NCBI GenBank assembly: GCA_028689775.1
Contig: JAQVCM010000001.1
Coordinates: 236,726-300,725, forward strand
DNA: 64,000 nucleotides
From: Crocinitomicaceae bacterium
GTDB lineage: Bacteria > Bacteroidota > Bacteroidia > Flavobacteriales_D > Crocinitomicaceae
Direction of reading: 5' to 3'
Shown: positions 26,658 through 35,945 of the stretch, piece by piece
Position numbering within the stretch: position 1 is the first letter of the stretch
Layout: every line of letters begins with the position of its first letter
Program-made: the position numbers and the translations under genes
The notes under the pieces: model-generated
Told to the model about the DNA's origin: nothing
What the model saw: the letters and a program-made list of their open reading frames with translations, nothing else
Database searches by the model: none

Positions 26658-27589
26658 GAATTTTGAAGCATTCGATTGATGGGAATCAAAGCTTTGATTC
26701 TGATTTCTTCTGGAATGTTTATTTCAGGATATCCGTTAACCAAACAATCGTATAATTTCTGCAAGGTGTTCATTTTCATAAAAGCACATTCGCTGCAGGC
26801 ACAGGTATTGTCTTCCTTGGAAGGTGCAGGAATCAGTATTTTGTTCGGAACTTCTTGTTGCATTTTATATAGAATTCCAGCTTCGGTAGCAACGATGAAC
26901 AATTCCGCAGGATTCGTTTTTACGAAATCAATCATTCCTGCTGTTGAACCAACATAGACTGCTGTTTCTAAAATGTGTGTTTCCGATTCGGGATGCGCGA
27001 TGATTTTGGCGCCTGGATTTTCGTTGTAAAGTTTGATCAATTTATCATACGAAAAAGCTTCGTGAACAATGCAAGCACCGTCCCATAAAATCATATCTCG
27101 ACCCGTTTGTTGGATGATGTATTTCCCTAAGTTTTTGTCTGGTGCGAAAATAATTTTTCGATCTGGTGGAACCGAATTGACGATTTTCACGGCGTTGGAT
27201 GAGGTACAAACGATGTCGCTCATCGCTTTGATTTCCGCCGAACAATTGACGTAGGTAATCACCACGTGATCTGGATGTTCGTCCAGTAATTTCTTGAATA
27301 AATCGGGTGGACAAGATTCTGCCAAGGAACAACCAGCCTTTATGTCTGGCAAAAGCACAATTTTATTTGGATTTAAAATCTTTGCGGTTTCTGCCATGAA
27401 ATGAACTCCGGCAAAAACAATGATGTCGGCATCTGCTTTTGCAGCTTCTTGTGACAAACCCAAACTGTCACCAACATAATCAGCCACTTCTTGAATGGCT
27501 TCTTCTTGGTAATAATGCGCTAAAATAACAGCGTTCTTTTCCTTTTTCAGGGCAATGATTTTTTCTTTCAAGCTTTCCATTTGGTTCAT
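26654..27589 (-). CDS. nadA: Quinolinate synthase A
   Basis: A 311-residue [4Fe-4S] enzyme that condenses iminoaspartate with dihydroxyacetone phosphate to quinolinate. It has the start [17 protein letters not shown], and the three cluster cysteines in [20 protein letters not shown] and [12 protein letters not shown]. This cluster type is sensitive to oxygen and nitric oxide. The gene overlaps norB by 4 bases upstream and nadB by 4 bases downstream, so it is translated together with the NO reductase. Confidence 0.96.
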   Translation of the reverse strand: MNQMESLKEKIIALKKEKNAVILAHYYQEEAIQEVADYVGDSLGLSQEAAKADADIIVFAGVHFMAETAKILNPNKIVLLPDIKAGCSLAESCPPDLFKKLLDEHPDHVVITYVNCSAEIKAMSDIVCTSSNAVKIVNSVPPDRKIIFAPDKNLGKYIIQQTGRDMILWDGACIVHEAFSYDKLIKLYNENPGAKIIAHPESETHILETAVYVGSTAGMIDFVKTNPAELFIVATEAGILYKMQQEVPNKILIPAPSKEDNTCACSECAFMKMNTLQKLYDCLVNGYPEINIPEEIRIKALIPINRMLQNS

Positions 27590-28920
27590 TTTTTAGATTT
27601 GCGTATTACCGCAATGAATTGATTGATAGTAGGAAGGATGATGAGTGAAAGTCCGATGAGAATTCCAACTCCAAAGAGCAAGAAAATGAGGTAAAACCAA
27701 TGCAGTGAATTTTGCATTTCTGAAAAAGCCATGTCTTGGGTGAAATACATCCAAACACTTTTCTTCACACCAGCCAAAACCAAAGCAAAGAAGAAGATGA
27801 TTAAAGACAAATGGAAAATTTTAAAACCAAGAATCATCTTTTTTAAATCTTTCTGCCAATCGGAACTCACCAGCGACAAAATGTAGGTCACCGAAGCGAG
27901 TAAAATGGTGGTATTAATTCCAATGGTTGTTCCCATGGAATGCGCCACCGTAATGTGCGTTCCGTGCGTATACATGTTGATTGCAGGAATCGAAAATAAA
28001 ATGGCGATAATTAAATTCAAGAAAATCCATAAATCGGCAGCCATCAAGAATTTGTAAGGCAAGAAATTGATTTTGATGGTTTCTTGGGACAAAGATTTTT
28101 TCCAATCGTACAGCATGCTGAATAAAATAATCCATTCGGTCATGTTGATGGCATACGCGAAATAGCGAATCCACGGCGCAGTTGGCAAGATGTAGACGTG
28201 ATGTGCCCAACCAAACATCAGGTTAGATAATCCTAAGAAGTAAAAGAAAAATGCCAGTTTTGTTCTTCCAATTTGGTCGTCTTTTTTGATTTTTGACATC
28301 AGATAAATGGCAGTACCATAAACCAACATGTTCCACGAACCTACAAACGAACCACCAGCTTTCCATTGAATGGATAGATCGCGGATAAAATTATTGCGGA
28401 TGTACGGTGAAAGCCAGAAATAGGCTTCACTCAAGTGAAAAATCATGAACACGATTCCCGTTCCCCACATCCAATAATAAACTGGCCAATTTTTAAGTTT
28501 TCCGACAAAAGATTTGAAGTAATTGATTCCAAATAAAACCCATCCCAATAAGATCGGAACAATCAGCAAAGCTGGAAATTCCAAATATTCTTTTCCACCA
28601 AATTTCCCGAAAGCATAGGCAGTATAAATTGCAATTCCAGTTGCGATAAACAACCATAAATGGATTTTCATCAGGCGGTCGCTGTGCAATTTGACTTCGT
28701 CGGAGTTTGAAATGTAGAAATACAATCCGCCAGTTGCACAAAGAATAATCCACGATAAAGCGCTGGTTGCGTGAAAGGGGCGAAGACTGTTGAACGGTAA
28801 ACTCTCTTTGAGAAAATCGGGTAATAAATATTGTGTTCCTGCCAACAAGCCGAAAAGCATTGCTAAAAGGAGAGCAATCATTCCGAAGATGATGAATAAA
28901 AGCGGTGTTTTTGTTTTCAT
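27586..28920 (-). CDS. norB: Nitric oxide reductase large subunit (NorB type)
   Basis: A 444-residue heme-copper oxidase-family subunit with about twelve membrane helices. Candidate ligands visible are His50 (RPFHATSAL), His162 with Glu165 ([10 protein letters not shown]), the His240-His241 pair (GWAHHVYI), and His319/322/327 in [13 protein letters not shown], followed by TTIGIN, a NorB hallmark. There is no Tyr cross-linked to His as in proton-pumping oxidases. It reduces two NO to N2O with electrons from NorC. The start shares one base with the norC stop. A related cbb3-like oxidase cannot be fully excluded, but the NorC partner argues for NO reductase. Confidence 0.9.
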   Translation of the reverse strand: MKTKTPLLFIIFGMIALLLAMLFGLLAGTQYLLPDFLKESLPFNSLRPFHATSALSWIILCATGGLYFYISNSDEVKLHSDRLMKIHLWLFIATGIAIYTAYAFGKFGGKEYLEFPALLIVPILLGWVLFGINYFKSFVGKLKNWPVYYWMWGTGIVFMIFHLSEAYFWLSPYIRNNFIRDLSIQWKAGGSFVGSWNMLVYGTAIYLMSKIKKDDQIGRTKLAFFFYFLGLSNLMFGWAHHVYILPTAPWIRYFAYAINMTEWIILFSMLYDWKKSLSQETIKINFLPYKFLMAADLWIFLNLIIAILFSIPAINMYTHGTHITVAHSMGTTIGINTTILLASVTYILSLVSSDWQKDLKKMILGFKIFHLSLIIFFFALVLAGVKKSVWMYFTQDMAFSEMQNSLHWFYLIFLLFGVGILIGLSLIILPTINQFIAVIRKSKK

Positions 28921-29363
28921 TATTTAGCTTTCTGAGATTTATATTCAAGCGTTACCCATCCTGTTTTTTCGATTTTGGCATTCAAGTTTGGATAAATTCC
29001 CGTTTGATCGACTTCTTTTAAAAAAGCAACCAAATTGGATTTTTCTTTTTCTGTAAAATTGAATTTGGGCATTGTTTTGATTCCGCTGTTTAAAAATGCT
29101 TTGATGTATGCTTCACCCTTTCCATCGGTAGAGTAGGTGTTGGTTAAATCGGGACCGAGATAGCCGCCCAAACCATACAATTGGTGACAAGAAAAGCAAT
29201 TGTTCTGTTGCCATAAATCTTCGCCTTTGATGGCTTCTCGACTCAATAATAAATCGCTTTCCGGATTGGTTTTCGTATAAACCGTAAAATTATAAATGGC
29301 GAAAAGGGTAATCAGAACAGCTAAAAATCCCATGTAAAATCGGGTTGAAGAAGTACGTTTCAT
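28920..29363 (-). CDS. norC: Nitric oxide reductase cytochrome c subunit (NorC type)
   Basis: A 147-residue membrane-anchored cytochrome c. One membrane helix (~10-29) is followed by a single heme c site C56-F-S-C59-H60 (NNCFSCHQLYGLGG) and the likely axial Met98 in GIKTMPKF. This is the NorC layout: an anchored mono-heme cytochrome that feeds NorB. It is the first gene of the norC-norB-nadA-nadB operon and has a TAACTTTG -7 box 23 bases upstream next to the GGACAAA half-site. Confidence 0.9.
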   Translation of the reverse strand: MKRTSSTRFYMGFLAVLITLFAIYNFTVYTKTNPESDLLLSREAIKGEDLWQQNNCFSCHQLYGLGGYLGPDLTNTYSTDGKGEAYIKAFLNSGIKTMPKFNFTEKEKSNLVAFLKEVDQTGIYPNLNAKIEKTGWVTLEYKSQKAK

Positions 29364-29385
29364 TTTATCGATTTGAATTAATTGC

Positions 29386-29393
29386 CAAAGTTA
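29386..29393 (-). promoter_or_regulatory. Predicted -7 box of the norC operon
   Basis: TAACTTTG on the minus strand, 23 bases before norC; a perfect TAnnTTTG match. Confidence 0.55.
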
Positions 29394-29400
29394 TTTTTAA

Positions 29401-29410
29401 ATAGGACAAA
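29401..29410. promoter_or_regulatory. Half-site ATAGGACAAA at the norC promoter
   Basis: Matches one arm of the palindrome at 23991-24012 and lies 7 bases upstream of the norC -7 box, where a repressor or activator would touch RNA polymerase. The second arm is degenerate here. Confidence 0.45.
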
Positions 29411-29542
29411 AAGGTATGATTTGAATCAGCTTTTATGATTTGAATTTAGTTCACCTTTGCATTTAGTTTTAAAAGTTGAAATAAAAATCAGAATTGCAGA
29501 AGGCGAAATCGTTTTATGCGACTCAAAATAAGTGTATTAATT

Positions 29543-31342
29543 ATGAATCTTCACACTTTTCACATTCCTGTAATGGGAATTGCATATACCATCGATAGTC
29601 CAATTAAAGTAGGTCATTTGGGAATTTCATCTGTAGTTTCCATCATGGACGATGAGATTATTGAAAAAATGAATGCATTTTACAGTAAAAAGTTCAATCG
29701 TCCGTATTTAGAAATAAGCAAGAAAATCCAAGATTACCGTTCGAAGCGAATTACTTCCTATTTGAATTTGATGGAGGATATCATTTCTGAAAAATTTGAA
29801 GCATTCAAAACAGAATTGTCTGAAAGTAAAACCAAGTTGGAAAATTACTTAAACACCTTACCTAAAAAATCAGAAATCAAAAAACGAATTCAAGATTTTG
29901 TTGGAGACGGAATTTCACTTCCAACGGGAATTCGAGAATTCATCGACCAACATTTGACAGCTGGAAAAGTAGATGTGAACATCATGACGAAAGTCGACCG
30001 TGAAAATTACGTCAAAAGCGAATTACTTCCGCAAGAAATGAACGATGCACACAGTGCTTTGCGTGGTTTTATGAACAGTCAATTGGAATCATCGCTTATT
30101 TTATCAGCAGGATTAAATCCACGTTTGGTTTCATACATGGAAACATTTGAAGATTTTTATCCAAGCGAAAAAGGAGAGATCACGAAGAAAATCGTTCTCA
30201 AAGTCAGCGATTTCCGCTCCGCGATGATTCAAGGAAATTTCATGGCCAAAAAAGGACTTTGGGTTTCTGAATTTAGAATTGAATCTGGCTTGAATTGCGG
30301 CGGACACGCTTTCGCAACCGAAGGACTTTTGCTCGGACCAATTTTGGAAGAATTTAAAACCCGCAGAGCAGAATTGACACGTTCCATGCATCAATTGATG
30401 ACGGATTGCTTGTTGAAAAAGGATAAAATCATTCCGAACGAAGCGATGGAAATCAAAATCACCGTTCAAGGCGGAGTGGGAACAGCAGAAGAACATCAAT
30501 TTCTGTTAGATCATTACCAAGTAGATTCCGTAGGTTGGGGAAGTCCGTTTTTGCTTGTACCAGAAGCAACGACGGTTGATAAAGATACCATCCAATTGCT
30601 CGCCAAAGCCAAAGAAGAAGATTTATATTTGAGTCATATTTCCCCGTTGGGAATTCCATTTAATACCGTTAAAAATACAACCAACGATTATTGGAAAGAA
30701 AAGCGAATTGCTGAAAATAAATCAGGAAGTGCGTGCACCAAGAAGTTTTTGGCCTTGGATAAAGAGTACAGCATGGAAGGAATTTGTACCGGTTCGAAAA
30801 AATTCCAAGATCGAAAATTAGCAGAATTAGAAATTGAGAAATCGAATTTAAGTACAGAAGATTTTCAAAAAAGGAAAAATAAAATCACCGAGAAAGCATG
30901 TTTATGTGTCGGATTGGGAAATTCCGCTTTGATGGAACACGGAATGGAAATCAAAGGACAACAACAAGGTGTGATCATTTGTCCGGGACCAAACATGGCA
31001 TATTACGACCGAGAATATAGTTTGTCTACGATGATGAAACATATTTATGGAAACATCGAAAGCATCACGACATCCAATCGTCCAAATGTGTTTGTAAAAG
31101 AACTGAACATTTATGTTTCTTATTTGAAAAACGAAATCAAAGAAATTGTTGGAGATTTAACAGTTTCACAAATTAAGAAGTACACCGCTTTTAATGAAAA
31201 CCTTCAAGCAGGAATTCAATATTATAAAACTTTGTTTGCTGAAAATATGAATTTTATGAGTGAAACGGTTCACAAACAATTTGAATTGATGACTTTTGAA
31301 TTACAGAATCTGAAGATGGAAAATTTGAAAGTAATTGCATAG
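29543..31342 (+). CDS. Uncharacterised Cys-rich protein, possible TIM-barrel oxidoreductase
   Basis: Start chosen at 29543 (MNLHTFHIPVMGIAYTID); an in-frame ATG 27 bases upstream is possible. It has about 599 residues and no signal peptide. Numbered from the upstream ATG, the segment ITVQGGVGTAEEHQFLLDHY (315-334), with WGSPFLLVPEATT soon after, reads like the phosphate/flavin-binding end of an FMN-type TIM barrel. Cys407, Cys424, Cys462, Cys464 and Cys489 could hold an iron-sulfur cluster. It is divergent from norC and shares its control region, which hints at a nitrosative or low-oxygen link. No family name is recognised. Confidence 0.75.
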   Translation: MNLHTFHIPVMGIAYTIDSPIKVGHLGISSVVSIMDDEIIEKMNAFYSKKFNRPYLEISKKIQDYRSKRITSYLNLMEDIISEKFEAFKTELSESKTKLENYLNTLPKKSEIKKRIQDFVGDGISLPTGIREFIDQHLTAGKVDVNIMTKVDRENYVKSELLPQEMNDAHSALRGFMNSQLESSLILSAGLNPRLVSYMETFEDFYPSEKGEITKKIVLKVSDFRSAMIQGNFMAKKGLWVSEFRIESGLNCGGHAFATEGLLLGPILEEFKTRRAELTRSMHQLMTDCLLKKDKIIPNEAMEIKITVQGGVGTAEEHQFLLDHYQVDSVGWGSPFLLVPEATTVDKDTIQLLAKAKEEDLYLSHISPLGIPFNTVKNTTNDYWKEKRIAENKSGSACTKKFLALDKEYSMEGICTGSKKFQDRKLAELEIEKSNLSTEDFQKRKNKITEKACLCVGLGNSALMEHGMEIKGQQQGVIICPGPNMAYYDREYSLSTMMKHIYGNIESITTSNRPNVFVKELNIYVSYLKNEIKEIVGDLTVSQIKKYTAFNENLQAGIQYYKTLFAENMNFMSETVHKQFELMTFELQNLKMENLKVIA

Positions 31343-31356
31343 AAAAAAAACATTCG

Positions 31357-31388
31357 GCTTGTTGATTTGTACATACATATTAACAAGC
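31357..31388 (+). terminator. Probable terminator of the Cys-rich gene
   Basis: GCTTGTT / AACAAGC stem followed by a short T run, 15 bases after the stop. The rest of the 311-base gap up to the next gene holds only the promoter box at 31617. Confidence 0.5.
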
Positions 31389-31616
31389 TGATTTTCCATT
31401 CATCAAAGAGTTGATTTTCGAATTTTTTTTCGTGATTTTTATCAGATTCAAGCACCTTGTTATTTGCTTGTAAATTGTTTTTATGTATTGTAAATCTCGA
31501 GTCAATAAGACATTTACAGTTGTTTCTCCAAGCGTTAAAGACGTTAAAAGGCCTTGAAAAATAATGATTTACGAATAATATGAAATAAAAAACAAGCGTT
31601 TAAAAGATTTATTCGA

Positions 31617-31624
31617 TATCTTTG
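31617..31624 (+). promoter_or_regulatory. Predicted -7 box of the T9SS cargo gene
   Basis: TATCTTTG, a perfect TAnnTTTG match, 29 bases before the ATG at 31654. Confidence 0.55.
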
Positions 31625-31653
31625 TAGCTCAAAAGTACTTTTCTAACTACACA

Positions 31654-32916
31654 ATGAAAAAATACATATTTTTATCGCTATTCTATTTTACCGCTAATTT
31701 AGCTTTTTCGCAAGCTAGAATGGTAATGAACAACAATGCAAATTTGGTAATTAATTCAAGTGCGTTTGTAGTTGTTGATAATTCGAATTCAAATGCAATT
31801 ACGTTGACAGGAACAGGAGGTGGAAACATCATTTCTGAAGGCGAGAATAACCGCGTTCGATGGAGAATGGGAACTAGCACAGGAACGTACGTTGTGCCAT
31901 TTTCAAAAGGAAGTTCAAAAATCCCATTGTCTATGAACATCGGAACAGCAGGAGTTGGAAATGGGTATTATGATTTCTCAACTTATGGAACAAGTACTTG
32001 GAATAATTTATTGGAAAAACCATCTATGGTAACGCACATGGGACAATTTAATGCTCCTGGTGCTATCAATCATTCCGAAAAAGCCATTGATCGATTTTGG
32101 TTAATGAACCCAGGGATTTATACGACCATCCCAACTTCCTCATTCATTTTTACCTATTTGGATGCAGAACATACCGCACCAGGAAATACGATTACTGAAT
32201 CCGATTTAGGTGCACAAAGATTTAATACGACAACGAATGTTTGGGGAGATATGATGCCAATTGGTACATTGAACACAACAAATAACACCGTATCGATTCC
32301 ATTTATGACACCTGCAAATTTCTTTGCGGCTTGGACTTTGACGCAGGTTGGTGATCCATTATCTGTAGAGTTGATCAGTTTTACTGCCAACTGTGTTGAT
32401 CAGCATGTAAAATTGAAATGGAAAACTGGTTCAGAACAGAATTCATCTCATTTTCAAATTTTACAATCTTCAAACATGATCGATTGGGAAGAAATCGCTG
32501 AAATTCCTTCTCACGGAAATTCAAGCACATCCAATACGTATGAATTTCAACCTGAAAACGAAATCAGAGCGACCCATTACTTTCAGTTGGTAGAACATGC
32601 AATGGATGAAACTTCAAAACTTCTTAGTACGGTTTCTACAACGTGTGAATTTACTGATAATTTCGATGTATCGCTTTATCCAAATCCAAATCAGGGTAGC
32701 TTTAAAATTCAAGTGCAAAGCAACGAGAAAATGGAACAAACGCTGGTTCAGCTATTTGATTTAACAGGTAGGATTTTGAAAACGGAAGTGTGGACCATTG
32801 AACCAGGTATTTCAGAATTCAGTTTGTCAGATTTAAATTTGCAAGCAGGTTCTTACGTTATTAAAATAGATGCAAAACAAAAGCAAGCTCAAGTAATTCG
32901 TTTTGTTGTAAACTAA
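31654..32916 (+). CDS. T9SS type A sorting-domain protein
   Basis: A 420-residue secreted protein. It has a signal peptide (YIFLSLFYFTANLAFSQA) and a beta-rich body of about 225 residues. A second beta domain follows, starting with VELISFTANCVDQHVKLKWK, a common module just before the tail in these proteins. It ends with a type A sorting domain (SLYPNPNQGSFKIQV ... TGRILKTEVW ... AGSYVIKI), so it should be exported through the type IX system and fixed to the cell surface or released. No enzyme motif is seen. Confidence 0.88.
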   Translation: MKKYIFLSLFYFTANLAFSQARMVMNNNANLVINSSAFVVVDNSNSNAITLTGTGGGNIISEGENNRVRWRMGTSTGTYVVPFSKGSSKIPLSMNIGTAGVGNGYYDFSTYGTSTWNNLLEKPSMVTHMGQFNAPGAINHSEKAIDRFWLMNPGIYTTIPTSSFIFTYLDAEHTAPGNTITESDLGAQRFNTTTNVWGDMMPIGTLNTTNNTVSIPFMTPANFFAAWTLTQVGDPLSVELISFTANCVDQHVKLKWKTGSEQNSSHFQILQSSNMIDWEEIAEIPSHGNSSTSNTYEFQPENEIRATHYFQLVEHAMDETSKLLSTVSTTCEFTDNFDVSLYPNPNQGSFKIQVQSNEKMEQTLVQLFDLTGRILKTEVWTIEPGISEFSLSDLNLQAGSYVIKIDAKQKQAQVIRFVVN

Positions 32917-33094
32917 TTCAAGACTTGATAAAGCAGCATCTTCTATTTCTTCTAACAAATGAAAAAATAGATTTTACCGTCCATTTTTTATACGTTTGAA
33001 ATCTAAAGTAGCTGCTTGATTTTCAGATATTGTTTCAAAATAACACATTGTGGAAATTCAGATATTAAAGTGTGTTATTTTAAAATATAATACA

Positions 33095-33102
33095 TATCTT
33101 TG
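33095..33102 (+). promoter_or_regulatory. Predicted -7 box of rpsO
   Basis: TATCTTTG 58 bases before the rpsO start, leaving a leader long enough for the S15 autoregulatory fold known in other bacteria; no such fold is identified here. Confidence 0.55.
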
Positions 33103-33160
33103 CACCGTTATTACCGAAAAGTTCGGAATGGCTACATAATAAACATGATATAATTTTAGA

Positions 33161-33430
33161 ATGTATTTAGCACCAGAAAACAAGACTGCAATCTTCGAAA
33201 AACACGGAGGATCAGCAACAAACACAGGGTCAGCAGAAGGACAAATCGCTTTGTTCTCTTACAGAATCTCTCACTTAACTGAACATTTGAAGAAAAATCG
33301 TCACGATTTCGCGACACAAAGATCTCTTCAAATCTTAGTAGGTAAAAGAAGAAGTTTGTTGGATTACTTGAAAAAGAAAGAAATTTCAAGATACCGTGCA
33401 ATTGTTAAAGAACTTGGACTTCGTCGTTAA
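33161..33430 (+). CDS. rpsO: 30S ribosomal protein S15
   Basis: An 89-residue protein, the usual S15 length. S15 binds the central domain of 16S rRNA early in small-subunit assembly. The hallmark region is present: ISHLTEHLKKNRHDFATQRS, then LVGKRRSLLDYLKKK. It is followed by pnp after 116 bases, the classical rpsO-pnp order, with a hairpin between. Confidence 0.97.
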   Translation: MYLAPENKTAIFEKHGGSATNTGSAEGQIALFSYRISHLTEHLKKNRHDFATQRSLQILVGKRRSLLDYLKKKEISRYRAIVKELGLRR

Positions 33431-33495
33431 GATCTTAATGATACAAGCAAATTGGAGATGGCAATCGAAGTAATTCGTTTGCCTTTTCTGTTATT

Positions 33496-33523
33496 AAAAC
33501 GGGTCATTTTTGTGACTCGTTTT
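33496..33523 (+). terminator. Hairpin between rpsO and pnp
   Basis: AAAACGGGTCA / TGACTCGTTTT (one G-T pair) with a 6-base loop. It could end part of the rpsO transcripts or act as an RNase processing site in the rpsO-pnp mRNA. Confidence 0.55.
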
Positions 33524-33546
33524 CAAAAAAATGTAATAATATATAT

Positions 33547-35688
33547 ATGAACATAGGAACAAAAATGTCCATCATTACAGGAGGTAAAGAAATCTCCATT
33601 GAGACTGGAAAGTTGGCAAAACAAGCTGACGGGTCGGTAGTGTTACAAATGGGCAACACGGTAATGTTAGCAACGGTTGTTGCTTCGCCTACCGCAAAAG
33701 AAGGTGTAGATTTTTTACCTTTGACGGTAGACTACAAAGAGAAATTTGCTGCTGCTGGAAAAATCCCTGGTGGATTCTTCAGAAGAGAGGCAAGACCTAC
33801 AGACAGTGAAATCTTGATCATGCGATTAGTTGACCGCGCATTGCGTCCACTTTTCCCAGATGATTACCACGCTGAGGTACAGTTAATGATCCAATTATTG
33901 GCGTATGATGGCGAGCACCAACCAGATGCGTTGTGTGGTTTAGCGGCTTCTGCTGCGCTTGCAGTATCTAACATTCCGTTTGGAGGACCAATGTCTGAAG
34001 TACGTGTTGGAAGAGTAAACGGTGAATACATCGTGAACCCAACGGTATCTCAAATGAAAGAGGCTGATATGGATGTGATGGTTGCTGGTACAATCAAAGA
34101 CATCGTGATGTTGGAAGGTGAAATGCATGAAGTTTCTGAAATGGAAATGGTTGAGGTGATTAAAATCGCTCACGCTGCAATCATCGAACAATGTAAATTC
34201 CAATTGGAATTAGCTGCAATGATTCCATCTGCAACTCCAAAAAGAGAATACAGTCACGAAACTCACAACGAAGATATCAAAGCACGTGTTTTTGATTTTT
34301 GCATGGATAAATGTAAAGAAGTTGCACGTCAAGGGAATCCTTCAAAAGAATCTAGAACTACGCAATTTGATTCAATCAAAGCGGAATTCATGGCAACATT
34401 GACAGAAGAAGAAACTGCTACTTTAGGTGGATTTGTTTCTATTTACTTCTCAGATGTGAAGAAAAAAGCAATTCGTAACGTCATGTTACACGAAGGAAAA
34501 CGTTTAGATGGTCGTAAGTTTGACGAAATTCGTCCAATCTGGGCTGAAGTGAATTACTTGCCAATCGTTCACGGTTCAGCTGTGTTTACAAGAGGTGAAA
34601 CTCAATCGTTGACTACCTTGACTTTAGGTGGTAAAATGGACGAGCAAATGTTGGATGGTGTTACGCACCGTGGAACAGAGAAATTCATGTTACACTATAA
34701 TTTCCCTCCATTCTCAACTGGTGAAGCGCGTCCATTGCGTGGAACTTCTAGAAGAGAGGTTGGACATGGTAACTTAGCGCAACGTGCTTTGAAAAACATG
34801 CTTCCTACAGATTATCCATATACCGTTCGTTTGGTTTCTGAAATTTTAGAATCCAACGGTTCTTCTTCCATGGCAACTGTTTGTGCAGGTACGCTCGCGT
34901 TGATGGATGGTGGTGTTCCAATCAAAGCGCCAGTTTCTGGTATCGCGATGGGATTGATCGCTGACGATGGTAAATTTGTTGTATTGTCTGATATTTTAGG
35001 TGATGAAGATCACTTGGGAGACATGGACTTTAAAGTTACAGGTACTGCAAAAGGAATCACTGCTTGTCAAATGGACATCAAAGTAGACGGACTTCCTTAC
35101 GAAGTATTGATTCAAGCATTGGAACAAGCGAAAGCTGGACGTGTTCACATTTTGAACAAAATCACTGAAACGCTTGCAGTTCCAAATCCTGAATTGAAAC
35201 CACAAACTCCAAGAATCGAAGCATTTGTAGTACCAAATGAAATGATTGGAGCATTGATCGGACCTGGAGGAAAAATCATTCAAGCTATGCAGAAAGAAAC
35301 GAATACCATTATCACCATCGAGGAAATCGAAGGTGGTCAAGGTAGAGTTCAAGTGATGTCAAACAACGCTGACGATATGAACAACGCTGTTGGACGTATC
35401 AAGTCAATTGCTTTCCCTCCAACTGTTGAAGTGGATAAAGAATACGAAGGTAAAATCAAATCCTTACAAGCTTACGGATGTTTCGTAGAGATTCTTCCTG
35501 GAGTTGATGGATTGATTCACATCTCTGAATTCAACTGGGAGAAAATTGCTAAAATGGAAGACGTTTGTAAAGAAGGCGATGTAATCCGTTTCAAAGTAAT
35601 GGGTAAAGACGAAAAAACGAAGAAATGGAAACTTTCTCGTAAAGTCTTATTGCCAAGACCAGAAAGAAAAGAAGCACCATCAGCATAA
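33547..35688 (+). CDS. pnp: Polyribonucleotide nucleotidyltransferase (PNPase)
   Basis: A 713-residue phosphorolytic 3'-5' exoribonuclease. Two RNase PH cores are visible: the first with [16 protein letters not shown], the second with [20 protein letters not shown] and the catalytic D-x-D region near [13 protein letters not shown]. They are followed by a KH domain ([20 protein letters not shown]) and an S1 domain ([20 protein letters not shown]). Length and domain order are complete. An alternative start lies 18 bases downstream. Confidence 0.98.
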   Translation: MNIGTKMSIITGGKEISIETGKLAKQADGSVVLQMGNTVMLATVVASPTAKEGVDFLPLTVDYKEKFAAAGKIPGGFFRREARPTDSEILIMRLVDRALRPLFPDDYHAEVQLMIQLLAYDGEHQPDALCGLAASAALAVSNIPFGGPMSEVRVGRVNGEYIVNPTVSQMKEADMDVMVAGTIKDIVMLEGEMHEVSEMEMVEVIKIAHAAIIEQCKFQLELAAMIPSATPKREYSHETHNEDIKARVFDFCMDKCKEVARQGNPSKESRTTQFDSIKAEFMATLTEEETATLGGFVSIYFSDVKKKAIRNVMLHEGKRLDGRKFDEIRPIWAEVNYLPIVHGSAVFTRGETQSLTTLTLGGKMDEQMLDGVTHRGTEKFMLHYNFPPFSTGEARPLRGTSRREVGHGNLAQRALKNMLPTDYPYTVRLVSEILESNGSSSMATVCAGTLALMDGGVPIKAPVSGIAMGLIADDGKFVVLSDILGDEDHLGDMDFKVTGTAKGITACQMDIKVDGLPYEVLIQALEQAKAGRVHILNKITETLAVPNPELKPQTPRIEAFVVPNEMIGALIGPGGKIIQAMQKETNTIITIEEIEGGQGRVQVMSNNADDMNNAVGRIKSIAFPPTVEVDKEYEGKIKSLQAYGCFVEILPGVDGLIHISEFNWEKIAKMEDVCKEGDVIRFKVMGKDEKTKKWKLSRKVLLPRPERKEAPSA

Positions 35689-35713
35689 TTCGTTGATGAT
35701 CTGATATCTATTG

Positions 35714-35749
35714 ATCCCTGTTTGCTTTGGCAGACGGGGATTTTTTTTA
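35714..35749 (+). terminator. Rho-independent terminator of pnp
   Basis: Imperfect GC-containing stem beginning ATCCCTGT and closing ACGGGGAT, followed by eight T. Confidence 0.8.
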
Positions 35750-35775
35750 CCACGGATGTTTTTCGAAGCGAACTG

Positions 35776-35945
35776 CGTGTTAGGTTTTACCGCAAAGAAG
35801 CGCAAAGTTTTTCGCAAAGAATGCGCAGGAGTTTTTTAAGAAAAATGAGTGTTTAAAATCGAGTAGTCTTTTTTAAATCTCTTTTCTCTCTTTTTCTTTG
35901 CGTCCTCTGCGCCTTCACTCCGCGCTACTTTGCGGTTAATTCACA
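35776..35945. repeat. Dispersed palindromic CCGCAAAG repeat element
   Basis: The left arm contains ACCGCAAAGAAGCGCAAAG, and the right arm ends in CTACTTTGCGGTTAATTC; the arms are imperfect inverted copies. The same family appears near 63184-63290 and 63800-63990. It fills the gap between pnp and sbcC; no ORF is supported here. Confidence 0.65.

Noticed and set aside
27586..28920. cbb3-type cytochrome oxidase subunit I
   Set aside because: The ending [13 protein letters not shown] with TTIGIN and the NorC-type partner fit nitric oxide reductase better, and no ccoO/ccoP genes are near.
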